Positions 1 through 8,400 of a DNA stretch of 48,736 nt are shown here, in pieces; within the stretch, counting starts at the first letter, position 1; each line of letters starts with the position of its first letter. The stretch lies in assembly GCA_026710905.1 (NCBI GenBank), contig JAPOQD010000004.1, positions 1 to 48,736 on the forward strand. The letters are read 5' to 3'. This stretch comes from Halieaceae bacterium (GTDB lineage Bacteria > Pseudomonadota > Gammaproteobacteria > Pseudomonadales > Halieaceae). The notes below the pieces were generated by a model. It saw nothing but the letters and a program-made list of their open reading frames with translations. It searched no databases and was not told the origin of the DNA. The position numbers and the translations under genes were made by a program.

Positions 1-191
1 ACGGCTTGGCCAAAACCCCCCAAATGTAACCAGGCGCTGCCCTGCCACAAACCGGAAGGGTCGGGAGGCTGACGCAGAAAGTGAGATTCGTTGTACATTC
101 TAAGTCGATCACGGCCGATAGCTTTCATAAGTTCCTCCAGTTTTCTTTATTAGGGCATTATTCAGACTATTACTGCGCTATCACACTGTTG

Positions 192-1412
192 TCACCAACC
201 TCCGTACAAACGGAGTTGGGCGGGCCGGCGTTTTGCAACAATGGCCCGGCGCTCCGCCAAGGTGACTGTTTCCGTGCAGTCTGGTAAATTCTTATTCAAT
301 TCACCGAGTTTTACAAGGCGGCAAGCTGGCTCAACATGCGTTTTCGCCCGGTAATTACAAAAAACACACGCGCCCGGCGCCCGGCCCAGCGGGTCCAGCC
401 AATTCGCAACCCCGGGGTCGCTTAAACTGAGTACAGCCCTGACCTTGTTATCGTCGTCAATGGCTGCGTTCAGCATGTTGAAATCGGTCTGCGCATGGGT
501 GAAGTCCAGGGATTTACTCCACACGTCAAATAGCTGGAACGACCAGTAAATACTCCCCACAGGCGCATCCAATTCTATCAGCAGCGCTTCATCTTCGCTG
601 ATGTCATAAGGAAGAAATGAATAGCTGCAGGTCGAACTACCCGCAATACTTGCCATTTGTTCGCCGGGAATATTACCCCATACGTTGATCCTTTGGCCGG
701 TTAAATTCAGCACGAACTCATAGAGTGAAATTGCGTAATTCCGCAGCGTGGCAAGTAAAAAGTCCGCCGCCCAGTCAAGCCGCTGCGCCAGGTCTCGCTC
801 ACTGGCCTCATCGTAGTCCTCAACCGTGTCCAGGGTATCTATGTCGAGCGTACCGTAATCTGTATTCCAATCCGGCAGGAAGCGCCGAAAGATAATGACA
901 TTGAATCTGGATGTGGGATCAAGTGGTATCCAGTTGCCGGGCTGTTTTTCCGGGCTGAGAATAAATTCAAATTCGTCGCCACCGGTTTCCTCCGCCGTGT
1001 ACTCGTAGTTGCCGGTGCATTCAGTACTGGCAATTCCCATCGGCCCATTAAAAACCTGCAACAGCATAAGGCTCAGATCACCGTAGCGGCCTTTAAGGCG
1101 GTAGCGGTAACGGCCGTCAAGCGCCAGCATGCTGTAGATGATGTCGGGACAATTGGCGGGCAAGCCATACAGGTAGCTGATCCATGCAGTATGGGTGAAT
1201 ATCCTTGGATGGTTGAGCCGCGGTGCAATAATCCAGTTGTACGCCATGGCTTGCGCTTCGGCCAGCACGTAATAGCCCTGAGCCCGATGTTGCGCCTGTG
1301 CGAAATGCGGGCTGGCTTCAATTTCCAGTCTGGCGGTTTCCAGGCTGGCGTAGTACCTGCTCCAGGCCCGCTGCAGTTGCCGGGTGCTCTCCGACGCTAT
1401 CACATTTGCCAT
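192..1412 (-). CDS. DUF1214-type protein, paralogue A (no signal peptide)
   Basis: This 406-residue protein has no recognisable catalytic motif, and its function is unknown. The C-terminal third carries the signature DPGVANWLDPLG (about residues 333-344), and the chain ends in a basic patch, AQLRLYGGW. Both features recur in the genes at 10384-11670 (DPGVANWVDACG, ending RQLRRSW) and 37915-39189 (DPGVANWLDASG, ending AQLRRRW), so the three are paralogues. The layout matches the DUF1214 family, often found near lipid and steroid catabolic genes. Unlike the other two copies, this one starts with a charged N-terminus (MANVIASESTRQ) and no export signal, so it should be cytoplasmic. It lies 24 bp downstream of a sulfotransferase gene on the same strand and is probably co-transcribed with it. 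The ATG start follows a GGAGAGG-type ribosome-binding site (AAAAGGAGAGGATT before ATG). Confidence 0.85.
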   Translation of the reverse strand: MANVIASESTRQLQRAWSRYYASLETARLEIEASPHFAQAQHRAQGYYVLAEAQAMAYNWIIAPRLNHPRIFTHTAWISYLYGLPANCPDIIYSMLALDGRYRYRLKGRYGDLSLMLLQVFNGPMGIASTECTGNYEYTAEETGGDEFEFILSPEKQPGNWIPLDPTSRFNVIIFRRFLPDWNTDYGTLDIDTLDTVEDYDEASERDLAQRLDWAADFLLATLRNYAISLYEFVLNLTGQRINVWGNIPGEQMASIAGSSTCSYSFLPYDISEDEALLIELDAPVGSIYWSFQLFDVWSKSLDFTHAQTDFNMLNAAIDDDNKVRAVLSLSDPGVANWLDPLGRAPGACVFCNYRAKTHVEPACRLVKLGELNKNLPDCTETVTLAERRAIVAKRRPAQLRLYGGW

Positions 1413-1436
1413 AATCCTCTCCTTTTGGAGAAATGC

Positions 1437-2711
1437 TCAGCATTCGGATTGAACATTGAAGTACTCCTGGTAGTGAGCTACCTGCTGCCGTTGTGCAAGG
1501 CGTGCACCGGCCTGTATTGAAGTGTAGTTGGCTGGCGGCCGCGCACCCCTCGGGTTGTCGCGCATGTATTGTTGCATTGCTGCCAGGGCCCGGCTGCTCA
1601 AATCCATGTCCAACTCCGCGTACAGGCGCCTTACTTCGCCCAGGGCATTGCCCTCGAGTTCCAGAAACAGAATATTGCAAACACGCCCAGCTGGTATCAC
1701 CCCGCTTTCCATCCACTGAATCGGCTGGTTCAACAACTGGCCGGCAAACTCTGGATTGATCATTTGCTCAAGCACGCCGCCAATAAAAGGATTGTCGCTG
1801 CGCACCCACATACAGTTGCAATACATGTTGACTACGGAGTCCGACGCTTTCAGCGGGTCGCGGTGAGTCCAGACAAAACGCATATCCGGAAAGACTTCGA
1901 GCAGCGCCGGCATATAAAGAATGGCGTCGGGGGCTTTCAATATCCAGTGTTTACGCGGGTTCTTCCACTGCAACAAACGCAACACTTTTTTCAGATAATA
2001 CAATCCCGGCGCCACACCCTGCTGTTGCAGAAAAGCATTATGACTTGGCGTTTGACCAAGCAGCGCCAGAAAAGGGGCCCCGGAAAAATTCAGCGTCATG
2101 GCATGAGAGGCTTCCGTGGGAACCCTGGCATTGAATTCATGACAAGAGACCAGTTCGGGATTGACACGATTCCATTGCCTGACCAGATGATCCGCCCGGG
2201 CGATGCGGGGGTCGGCCGAGTAGCTGGCCCGTTCCGGTGGTGGGCAGGGATAGATGCATTCCCAGTGTTTGAGGGAACCATTGCCAGGGTCTTGCGACAA
2301 TACATTCAACAACAGGGATGTGCCGGTACGCGCCTGGCCGACGATCATCACCGGCCTGACAATTTGCTGTTCGTGAATCTCCGGATAAAGGCGATACGTT
2401 TCCTCTATTTCCAATCGGGCCGCAAGCATATTGATCAGGTCGGAACGGGTCATCAATCGTCCGATCAAATTGAGTTGTGCTTCTTCTCGCAGGGACTTGA
2501 TAAAAACCTGAAACGACTCACGCCAGTTGTCGCTGTCGCCAAAGTCACTCAAGCCGGTGCGCGCGCGGGCAGCCGCAAGCAGGGAATTTTCATCAAGTGG
2601 TGCAACGCTATCGAGGTCCAGATAACGGCCTTCCTGATTTACCCGAGCTACCCAGTCCGGCCTTTCCGTCGGTGACCAGGCAATACTTCCGGCGTCAGTA
2701 CTTTCTTTCAT
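1437..2711 (-). CDS. Sulfotransferase family protein, copy 1
   Basis: The product (424 residues) is a PAPS-dependent sulfotransferase of the Sulfotransfer_3-like type, predicted to move a sulfuryl group from PAPS to an alcohol or amine acceptor. The 5'-phosphosulfate loop is visible as IVGQARTGTSLLLN (about residues 123-136), and the 3'-phosphate-binding segment as FVWTHRDPLKASDSVV (about 278-293). An N-terminal region of about 110 residues with a GLSDFGDSDNWRE motif precedes the fold, and it recurs in the copy at 11701-12963 (GLDDFGEPGFREG). Both sulfotransferases are followed on the same strand by a DUF1214 gene. The gene is divergent from a TonB-dependent receptor across 285 bp. The acceptor substrate cannot be read from the sequence. 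Confidence 0.88.
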   Translation of the reverse strand: MKESTDAGSIAWSPTERPDWVARVNQEGRYLDLDSVAPLDENSLLAAARARTGLSDFGDSDNWRESFQVFIKSLREEAQLNLIGRLMTRSDLINMLAARLEIEETYRLYPEIHEQQIVRPVMIVGQARTGTSLLLNVLSQDPGNGSLKHWECIYPCPPPERASYSADPRIARADHLVRQWNRVNPELVSCHEFNARVPTEASHAMTLNFSGAPFLALLGQTPSHNAFLQQQGVAPGLYYLKKVLRLLQWKNPRKHWILKAPDAILYMPALLEVFPDMRFVWTHRDPLKASDSVVNMYCNCMWVRSDNPFIGGVLEQMINPEFAGQLLNQPIQWMESGVIPAGRVCNILFLELEGNALGEVRRLYAELDMDLSSRALAAMQQYMRDNPRGARPPANYTSIQAGARLAQRQQVAHYQEYFNVQSEC

Positions 2712-2996
2712 GAGGCTTGTTCCATTGTTCTTCTGCCTCTGGGTCCAATGTTTTTTAGATTATGAATCTCGTATCAATAGTGAATCCTGAACCATATCGG
2801 GTGACTACTGCGCCCCAATTCAGGGCGCGGTTTCAGGCTCAAATACCCCCCTTGGCGTACCTTGCCGAGTCGCAGGCAGCATTGGTCATCGGCCTGGTGT
2901 AGGGTCCGCATTATTTTGCCTTGATTTATCTTCCAAAACGTTCATCATGCCACTATAACGTTAGTTAAGTAAATACCTGTTGGGGAGAGCATTTCC

Positions 2997-5246
2997 ATGA
3001 CACATATCGCAAAATTCGGCTTTGGCATTTTGTTCCTGTCAATTGTATTGCAGGTCGCAGCCCAGGACAACGCAAGCGGTTCCGCTCCGATCCTGGAAGA
3101 AGTGTTTGTTACCGCGCAGAAGCGCGCAGAAAGCATTCGGGACGTACCCATTTCGGTTCAGGCCTTTGATGCGGACACGCTGAAAAACGCCGTTGTTCAC
3201 CAGCCGATTCAATTGGGGGAGATCGTTCCCGGGCTGCAATACTCCAAACAAACCGGCCAGGCAAACCCTTACATCCGTGGAATCGGCACACAAAACACCG
3301 CCGTAGGCGATGAATCGACGGTCGCTACTTATGTCGATGGCGTGTACATCATGGGTATGCAGGCGGCGGCGACTTCATTTAACAATATTGATCACATTGA
3401 AGTTTTGAAAGGGCCGCAGGGAACCTTGTTTGGCCGCAACACCACCGGCGGTTTGATTCACATCATCACCAAGGACCCCGTTCACGAACCCGCATTGAAG
3501 CTGGGCCTGGATTACGCCAGCTACGATACGGTGATCGCCAGTGTCTACGGCTCTACCGGTGTCTCGGATACCGTGGCCGCGGACCTATCCCTTTATTATC
3601 TTGACCAGGGTGAAGGTTTCGGCGAAAACCTGGTTACCGGGGAGGATATCAGCTACACCGAGGATTTCGTCGCCCGCAGCAAATGGCTGATAGAACCTTC
3701 CGACAATGCCAGGCTGGTTCTGTCCTTCGACTACGCCAACACGGAAACCGATGTTGCTTCGTCGCGGGGGCCGATACCAGGCGCCATCGGCATTGACGGC
3801 GCTTTGGTGTTTCAAGGCTGTCTTCCCACCGGGGCCGGCGCGGCTGCCTGTTCCGGGGCGGCGCAAGCGCTGGGAACAGGATTCTCCGGGGATATCCAGG
3901 ACATCCAGGCTACTGATAGAAGTGCTTCCAAAGCGGAGCAAACTGGTGCTTCGGCAAACTTCCGCTATGCATTCGATGGCTTTGACTTTGTCAGCATCAC
4001 TGCCTACCGGGATACTACCGTTACTGCGTATCTGGACCAGGACGCTGTCCCCCTGCAGGTAATCGACGCAATCCTGGACCGTGAAGAAGACCAGTTCAGC
4101 CAGGAAATTCAGCTTGTATCCAACGGTGACGGTGTTTTCAGTTGGATTGTCGGAGGCTTTTACATGGATGCAGAGGCTTCGTATACACCGTTCCAACTCC
4201 GGGGTCTGGGCTTGCAATTGCTTGCTCCCGGTACTACTGCTGTTGACCTCGATGTCACCCAGGAGCTGTTGTCCTACTCGATATTCGCCCAGGGAACCGT
4301 GCAATTCAATGAGCAATGGAGCCTGACTGGAGGCGCTCGGTGGACCAAGGACGAACGTGACATCGGCGGCCTGACCACCATCGTCAATAGCGGCATGACA
4401 ATCCCGGTACCATTCCAGGACGAGAAAGATTTTTCAAAAGCGACCTGGCGCTTATCGCTGCAATACGAATTGAACAACGCCATGTTCTACGGTTCCTACA
4501 GCCGAGGCTTCAAGAGCGGCGTATACAATTCGGTGGTATCTTCCGGCAGGCTCGCACCCGCCGTGCAACCCGAAGTGGTTGATGCATACGAGGTCGGCAT
4601 CAAGAGCGACTGGTTCGACAACCGCCTGCGGGCGAATCTGGCCGGCTTTTACTACGAGTACGAAGACCTGCAGCTGCAATTCGTCAATGCTGGCATCACC
4701 ATACTTGGTAACGCAACCAATGCGGAGATAAAAGGCGCCGAACTGGAGCTTCAGGGCAGTGTTACCGAAAATCTGGATTTCCGCTTTGGCCTCGCCTGGC
4801 TGGATGCGGAATACAAGGATTTCCCCGGTGGGATTATTTCAGTGCCCGTTGATGTCGGTTTTGGTCCCGTGGGGGGGAATGACACCAGCTCAACCGCGGA
4901 TGTATCCGGCAACAAGATGGCGCGGGCGCCTGAGACGACCATGAGCGTCGGCGCGAACTATTCGCTGCCAGTCGGCGATCAGTATGTGTTCGGCGCCAAT
5001 CTTAACTGGTACTACAATGACGGCTTCTACTGGTATGAAGACAATCGGATCAAGGAAGACTCCTACGATGTCCTTAATATGCAAGTGTCATTCGGCAGCG
5101 CCGACGAGAGCTGGCGGGTACGGTTGTGGGCAAAGAACCTGACCGACACCGACTATTCGATCTTTACCAACACCGGGCAGTTCGGCGATCTTCAGGCAGC
5201 GGCCCCGCCAATGGTGGCGGGCATCGGAGTTGACTTCAATTTCTGA
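2997..5246 (+). CDS. TonB-dependent outer-membrane receptor 1
   Basis: This 749-residue protein is predicted to carry out energised import across the outer membrane. A signal peptide (MTHIAKFGFGILFLSIVLQVAAQ) is followed by the start of the plug domain, EEVFVTAQKRAESIRDVPIS (about residues 36-55). Further plug motifs are YIRGIGTQN, VDGVYIM and VLKGPQGTLFGRNTTGG (about 90-150). The rest is a beta-barrel with alternating aromatic strands, ending in GVGVDFNF-like residues with a terminal phenylalanine, as expected for BAM recognition. The length is typical of the IroN/FyuA-like receptors abundant in marine sterol and aromatic degraders. An upstream GGGGAGAG sequence serves as ribosome-binding site. 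No SusD, TonB or ExbB genes are nearby. The substrate is unknown; the divergent sulfotransferase hints at a link with sulfated or sulfatable compounds, but this is inference. Confidence 0.93.
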   Translation: MTHIAKFGFGILFLSIVLQVAAQDNASGSAPILEEVFVTAQKRAESIRDVPISVQAFDADTLKNAVVHQPIQLGEIVPGLQYSKQTGQANPYIRGIGTQNTAVGDESTVATYVDGVYIMGMQAAATSFNNIDHIEVLKGPQGTLFGRNTTGGLIHIITKDPVHEPALKLGLDYASYDTVIASVYGSTGVSDTVAADLSLYYLDQGEGFGENLVTGEDISYTEDFVARSKWLIEPSDNARLVLSFDYANTETDVASSRGPIPGAIGIDGALVFQGCLPTGAGAAACSGAAQALGTGFSGDIQDIQATDRSASKAEQTGASANFRYAFDGFDFVSITAYRDTTVTAYLDQDAVPLQVIDAILDREEDQFSQEIQLVSNGDGVFSWIVGGFYMDAEASYTPFQLRGLGLQLLAPGTTAVDLDVTQELLSYSIFAQGTVQFNEQWSLTGGARWTKDERDIGGLTTIVNSGMTIPVPFQDEKDFSKATWRLSLQYELNNAMFYGSYSRGFKSGVYNSVVSSGRLAPAVQPEVVDAYEVGIKSDWFDNRLRANLAGFYYEYEDLQLQFVNAGITILGNATNAEIKGAELELQGSVTENLDFRFGLAWLDAEYKDFPGGIISVPVDVGFGPVGGNDTSSTADVSGNKMARAPETTMSVGANYSLPVGDQYVFGANLNWYYNDGFYWYEDNRIKEDSYDVLNMQVSFGSADESWRVRLWAKNLTDTDYSIFTNTGQFGDLQAAAPPMVAGIGVDFNF

Positions 5247-5342
5247 TCAGGTTACCGCCAAATAGCAGCGGGGAAATTGCGTCATCAACTTGGAGGCCGG
5301 CGCCATTGAACCGTATTACATCCCGGTAACGGCCCTCGATAC

Positions 5343-5362
5343 CTAACCCGCATTTTGCACCA
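5343..5362 (+). repeat. Solo left end of the CTAR-CCCGCATATTGCACC repeat family
   Basis: CTAA is followed by CCCGCATTTTGCACC, which differs at one position from the left terminal repeat of the MITE-like element at 18148-18450. No body homologous to the other copies follows, so this is a solo or decayed end. It sits about 95 bp after the stop of the TonB receptor gene. Related ends are at 8109, 21189, 22365 and possibly 37832. Confidence 0.5.
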
Positions 5363-5513
5363 GGCTTTTGCTGGCGCCATATCCGGATTAACCGAACGAT
5401 TTGGCCAGGGTATCGTCCAGTCAGGGACCGCTGTACATCTGCTCGTGGCCATCGGACGGCTGCGGGGTGATGTTGATGGCGAATAACCGGTTTATCCTCC
5501 CTTCTGTATGCCC

Positions 5514-5676
5514 CTTCCGGATTGATGGGTGTCCCCGGTTTACCTTCCGGATTGATGGGTGTCCCCGGTTTACCTTCCGGATTGATGGGTGTCCCCGGTT
5601 TACCCCCCTTCCGGATTGATGGGTGTCCCCGGTTTATCTCCCCGGTTTATCCGATTGATGGGTGTCCCCGGTTTAT
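5514..5676 (+). repeat. Five-copy array of a 30-bp direct repeat
   Basis: The unit is CTTCCGGATTGATGGGTGTC followed by CCCGGTTTAC. Three perfect head-to-tail copies occupy 5514-5543, 5544-5573 and 5574-5603. A fourth follows a 4-base insertion (5608-5637, last base T), and a fifth, shortened copy without the CTTCCGG lead is at 5651-5676. Fragments of the unit (CCGGTTTAT) also occur at about 5488 and 5643. There are no unique spacers, so this is not a CRISPR array. Expansion by replication slippage of an intergenic palindromic or REP-like unit is the simplest explanation. Confidence 0.9.
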
Positions 5677-5927
5677 CCTGCACTAATGGGGGGAATTACT
5701 TCGGTATTGACACATGCTGCAGCGCGCCACTGCCGATGGATACCGGAGGGTGCGTCCCGGTCACTGTAGCCTGCAAATCCCTACTCACTCTGCCGTACAG
5801 TCCCTGCTACACTTTCACCATGTGAACACTCTACGGACTCAGACTCGCGCAGCAGGGAACTTCCTGAGCGATCAGCGTCTCCCCCGGTGAGAAATACGGG
5901 CTAACCGCGAATGTTGAAGATTGCACG

Positions 5928-7280
5928 GTGAAAATACATGAGATTGCCTGCCCACCTCCCGTTGAGGCCTTGATCGAGCGGTTCGGCCGCCGCCACATGC
6001 CATTCATCCTGGATAGTGCGCAGACCAATGACGACCTTGGCGGCTGGAGTTTTTTCGGCGCGTACCCATTCGAAATCATTCGCGGCGACCCCGATTCGGA
6101 TGCCGACCTGGGGATGCTTCGCCGCAAGATGCAGTCCTATGCCTGTAATTCGCATCCACGGATTCCCTTCATCGGTGGTGCGGTGGGCTTTCTCGCTTAT
6201 GATTATGGACGCAGGCTGGAAAAGGTCCCTGAAATTGCCGTAAATGACCGCAATCTGCCGGATCTGCATTTTGCAATCTACGATGGTATCGCTGCGCTGA
6301 ATAATCAGACCGGGGTACTATATCTGATCGCCTTGGGGATACGCGGCGAAATGGACCAAGTGCTTGAAGGCTTGAAGGCAATCGTTTGGACCGAGCCCAG
6401 CCCCGCCGCGACCGAGCCCAGGCCCGCCGCAGCCACTCCGGCAAGTAGCGACTGGGAGTGGAATTTATCCACGGAGGATTATTGCAGCGCGGTACGGCGG
6501 GTGCGTGAATACATCGCCAGCGGTGATGTCTATCAGGTCAACCTCTCACGGCGCGCCCGTTGCCGCTTTCAAGGGGACACCATCGCGCTCTATTGCGCGC
6601 TGAGAAGGGGTAATCCGGCGCCCTACGGGGCCTATCTCGACCTGGGTGATTTACAGTTCTTCTCCACCTCTCCCGAGCAGTTCCTGCAAAAGAGGAGCCG
6701 CAATCTGGTTACCCGTCCCATCAAGGGAACCCGGCCCCGGGGACAGTCAGCTGTCGAACAGAAACATCAAGCACAAGCCCTGCGGCAGTCCGCCAAGGAC
6801 CGTGCCGAACTACTCATGATTGTCGATCTGGAGCGCAACGACCTTGGCCGGGTGGCGAAATACGGATCGGTCCGGGTTGAAGCTTTGTATCAACTGGAAA
6901 GCTACGCCCGGGTGATCCACCAGACGGCGCAGGTACAGGCAAGATTGGCCAAAGGCAAGGACGTATATGATGCACTGCATGCACTGTTTCCGGGCGGCTC
7001 GATCACCGGCGCACCGAAAGTCCGGGCCATGGAGATCATAGAGGAGCTTGAGCCAACACGGCGCGGAGTCTATTGTGGCTCGGTCGGCTACATCGGCTTT
7101 GATGGCGATGCGGAGTTCAACATTGCGATCCGCAGCCTCCATTTGAAGGACGGGTTTCTCGATTATCAGGTTGGCGGAGGCATTGTCTGGGACTCCGACC
7201 CTGAAAGTGAGTTTCAGGAAACCCTGGATAAAGGCCGCGCGATTCAACAGGCCGTCGATACATTATGCCGGAAATTATAA
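5928..7280 (+). CDS. pabB: Aminodeoxychorismate synthase component I
   Basis: PabB (450 residues) converts chorismate and ammonia, supplied by the PabA glutaminase, to 4-amino-4-deoxychorismate for folate synthesis in the cytoplasm. The chorismate-binding domain fills the C-terminal 270 residues. It contains RPIKGTRPRG, whose PIKGT lysine distinguishes PabB from the PIAGT of anthranilate synthase, then DLERNDLGRV, FPGGSITGAPKVRAMEIIEE and GGGIVWDSDPESEFQET. The N-terminal domain shows PFIGGAVGFLAYDYGRRLE. A GTG start at 5928 is used because the only nearby upstream ATG (5911) runs into a stop after six codons. An in-frame 21-bp duplication at 6390-6431 encodes TEPSPAA then TEPRPAA in the interdomain linker. 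The gene overlaps pabC by 16 bp, implying translational coupling. No pabA lies in this window. Confidence 0.93.
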   Translation: MKIHEIACPPPVEALIERFGRRHMPFILDSAQTNDDLGGWSFFGAYPFEIIRGDPDSDADLGMLRRKMQSYACNSHPRIPFIGGAVGFLAYDYGRRLEKVPEIAVNDRNLPDLHFAIYDGIAALNNQTGVLYLIALGIRGEMDQVLEGLKAIVWTEPSPAATEPRPAAATPASSDWEWNLSTEDYCSAVRRVREYIASGDVYQVNLSRRARCRFQGDTIALYCALRRGNPAPYGAYLDLGDLQFFSTSPEQFLQKRSRNLVTRPIKGTRPRGQSAVEQKHQAQALRQSAKDRAELLMIVDLERNDLGRVAKYGSVRVEALYQLESYARVIHQTAQVQARLAKGKDVYDALHALFPGGSITGAPKVRAMEIIEELEPTRRGVYCGSVGYIGFDGDAEFNIAIRSLHLKDGFLDYQVGGGIVWDSDPESEFQETLDKGRAIQQAVDTLCRKL

Positions 7281-8074
7281 TTCTGAAGCGGGGTGAAATG
7301 GCCGCGTTGGACGCTGTGCAGCCCGGCTTTGCGCACGGTTACGGCCTGTTTGAAACAATCAAACTGGCTCATGGCCGGCTCTGCTTTTGGGAGGCGCATT
7401 ATTCGCGGCTCTCGAAGTCGGCAGCGGTGCTCGGCCTGAAGCTCGTACACGGGCCCGCCGCAATCCTCGGCGCGGTCCGTAAACTGGCCGATAAGGAGGG
7501 AATTAGCGATGGCATCATAAAATTGTCCTTGCTGAAAGAAGCCGCCGGCGCAAGGCTCTACGTTTACACCCGCCCCAGCTTGCCACAACCTAAGCAAGTC
7601 TACTTACAGCTCGATCCCACCTGCCCGCTCAATGAGCACTCTATCCTGGCGGGACACAAAACGCATAACTACATGGAAAACGTGCTCCTGCTCGAACGCG
7701 CCCGAGCCGGGGGCTATGCGGATGTCATACGGATGAATACCAGTGGCGCATTAGCCGAAACCACGATGGGCAATCTGTTTTACCGGAAAGACGGCGCGTG
7801 GTTCACTCCATCGGTAAGCACCGGAATCCTGCCGGGAATAGTGCGTCAGGCCCTGCTCGAAACGCTCAAGGTCACGGCTTGTGAGGAACCGGCCGGGATA
7901 TTGCGTCATGTGGAGGAGGTCTTCATCACCAATTCTTCAGCCGGGGTGTTGCCGGTTGACCGGATCACCGGCCAGGATGGTGAGCACATCTACCACTGCC
8001 GTTCACATCAACAGACGCATGCCGTTGCCCGGACCCTTGCCCGGATCGAACAGGAGCATTCCTGTAAAATCTGA
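7265..8074 (+). CDS. pabC: Aminodeoxychorismate lyase (class IV aminotransferase fold)
   Basis: PabC (269 residues) is a pyridoxal-phosphate enzyme that releases pyruvate from aminodeoxychorismate to give p-aminobenzoate. The Schiff-base lysine is probably Lys132 in GHKTHNYMENVLL. The phosphate-binding region includes Glu165 in SGALAETTMGNLFY, followed by TGILPGIVRQALLE and the late motif EEVFITNSSAGVLPV. HGYGLFETIK near residues 24-33 is also typical of the family. The ATG start lies inside the 3' end of pabB, and the direct linkage to pabB argues for PabC over a branched-chain or D-amino-acid aminotransferase. The stop is followed after 34 bp by a copy of the dispersed intergenic repeat. 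Confidence 0.9.
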   Translation: MPEIIILKRGEMAALDAVQPGFAHGYGLFETIKLAHGRLCFWEAHYSRLSKSAAVLGLKLVHGPAAILGAVRKLADKEGISDGIIKLSLLKEAAGARLYVYTRPSLPQPKQVYLQLDPTCPLNEHSILAGHKTHNYMENVLLLERARAGGYADVIRMNTSGALAETTMGNLFYRKDGAWFTPSVSTGILPGIVRQALLETLKVTACEEPAGILRHVEEVFITNSSAGVLPVDRITGQDGEHIYHCRSHQQTHAVARTLARIEQEHSCKI

Positions 8075-8400
8075 CAGGCGGTGCAGACAGCTTCAAACTT
8101 TAGCCCGCCTAACCCGCTTATAGCACCCTTCGGGCACACGGCACCAGACCGCTTAAAATTTCTAAAAAGATTATTATATATCAATATGTTACATCTATTT
8201 TCTCGACTTATTCAAGATTACTAAGTGCTCTGGAGGCGGGTTGGTGAAGTTGCTCAAGTCGGCCGCTGGTAAACCGTTCAAGACATATGCTTGCGGTGGA
8301 CAGATTGCGGCAGTACCTTCAGATCTCCAAAAAGAGGATCCCTTGCAGGGAAGGCACTGACAGATATCGTCTGGCTGCACCGCGTCAAAATCGATTCAGG
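8075..8400. other. 326-bp gap between convergent genes, mostly repeat
   Basis: The gap lies between the stops of pabC and the alkylsulfatase-type gene. The first half is copy A of the dispersed element (8109 to about 8250), with an AT-rich stretch near 8160-8220. Nothing convincing is seen in 8250-8400. A plus-frame string LLKSAAGKPFKTYACGG is open for about 40 codons but has no start, and no terminator hairpin with a T-run was found. Confidence 0.5.
8109..8250 (+). repeat. Dispersed intergenic element, copy A
   Basis: CTAA-CCCGCTTATAGCACC matches the left end of the 18148 element at 13 of 15 positions. Homology continues through CGGGCACACGGCACCAGACC, the TATCAAT core near 8180 and AAGTGCTCTGG near 8223-8233, aligning without large gaps with 18152-18280 and 22369-22490. 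No matching right end is seen, so the copy is truncated or a one-ended derivative. It begins 35 bp after the pabC stop. Confidence 0.7.

Larger units (their letters stand above)
5247..5927. other. 681-bp non-coding gap with two repeat families
   Basis: No convincing gene is present. The gap holds a solo MITE-type end at 5343-5362 and a cluster of 30-bp direct repeats between about 5514 and 5676. The short open frames here read straight through the repeats and give repetitive translations, so they are not credible genes. The promoter of pabB should lie in the last 150 bp, but no clear -35/-10 pair could be assigned. Confidence 0.6.

Noticed and set aside
1-191. 3' end of an upstream gene
   Set aside because: Two short plus-strand frames are open from base 1 (to 72 and 104), but neither shows a recognisable sequence, so no partial gene is called.
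1569-2675. 368-residue open frame on the plus strand
   Set aside because: It lies antisense to the sulfotransferase gene, shows no domain and has no ribosome-binding site. Such long shadow frames are common in GC-rich genes.
2809-2829. Hairpin GCGCCC...GGGCGC as a terminator
   Set aside because: It lies between divergent gene starts and has no T-run on either strand.
5514-5676. CRISPR array
   Set aside because: The repeats are head-to-tail with no unique spacers, and no cas genes are present.
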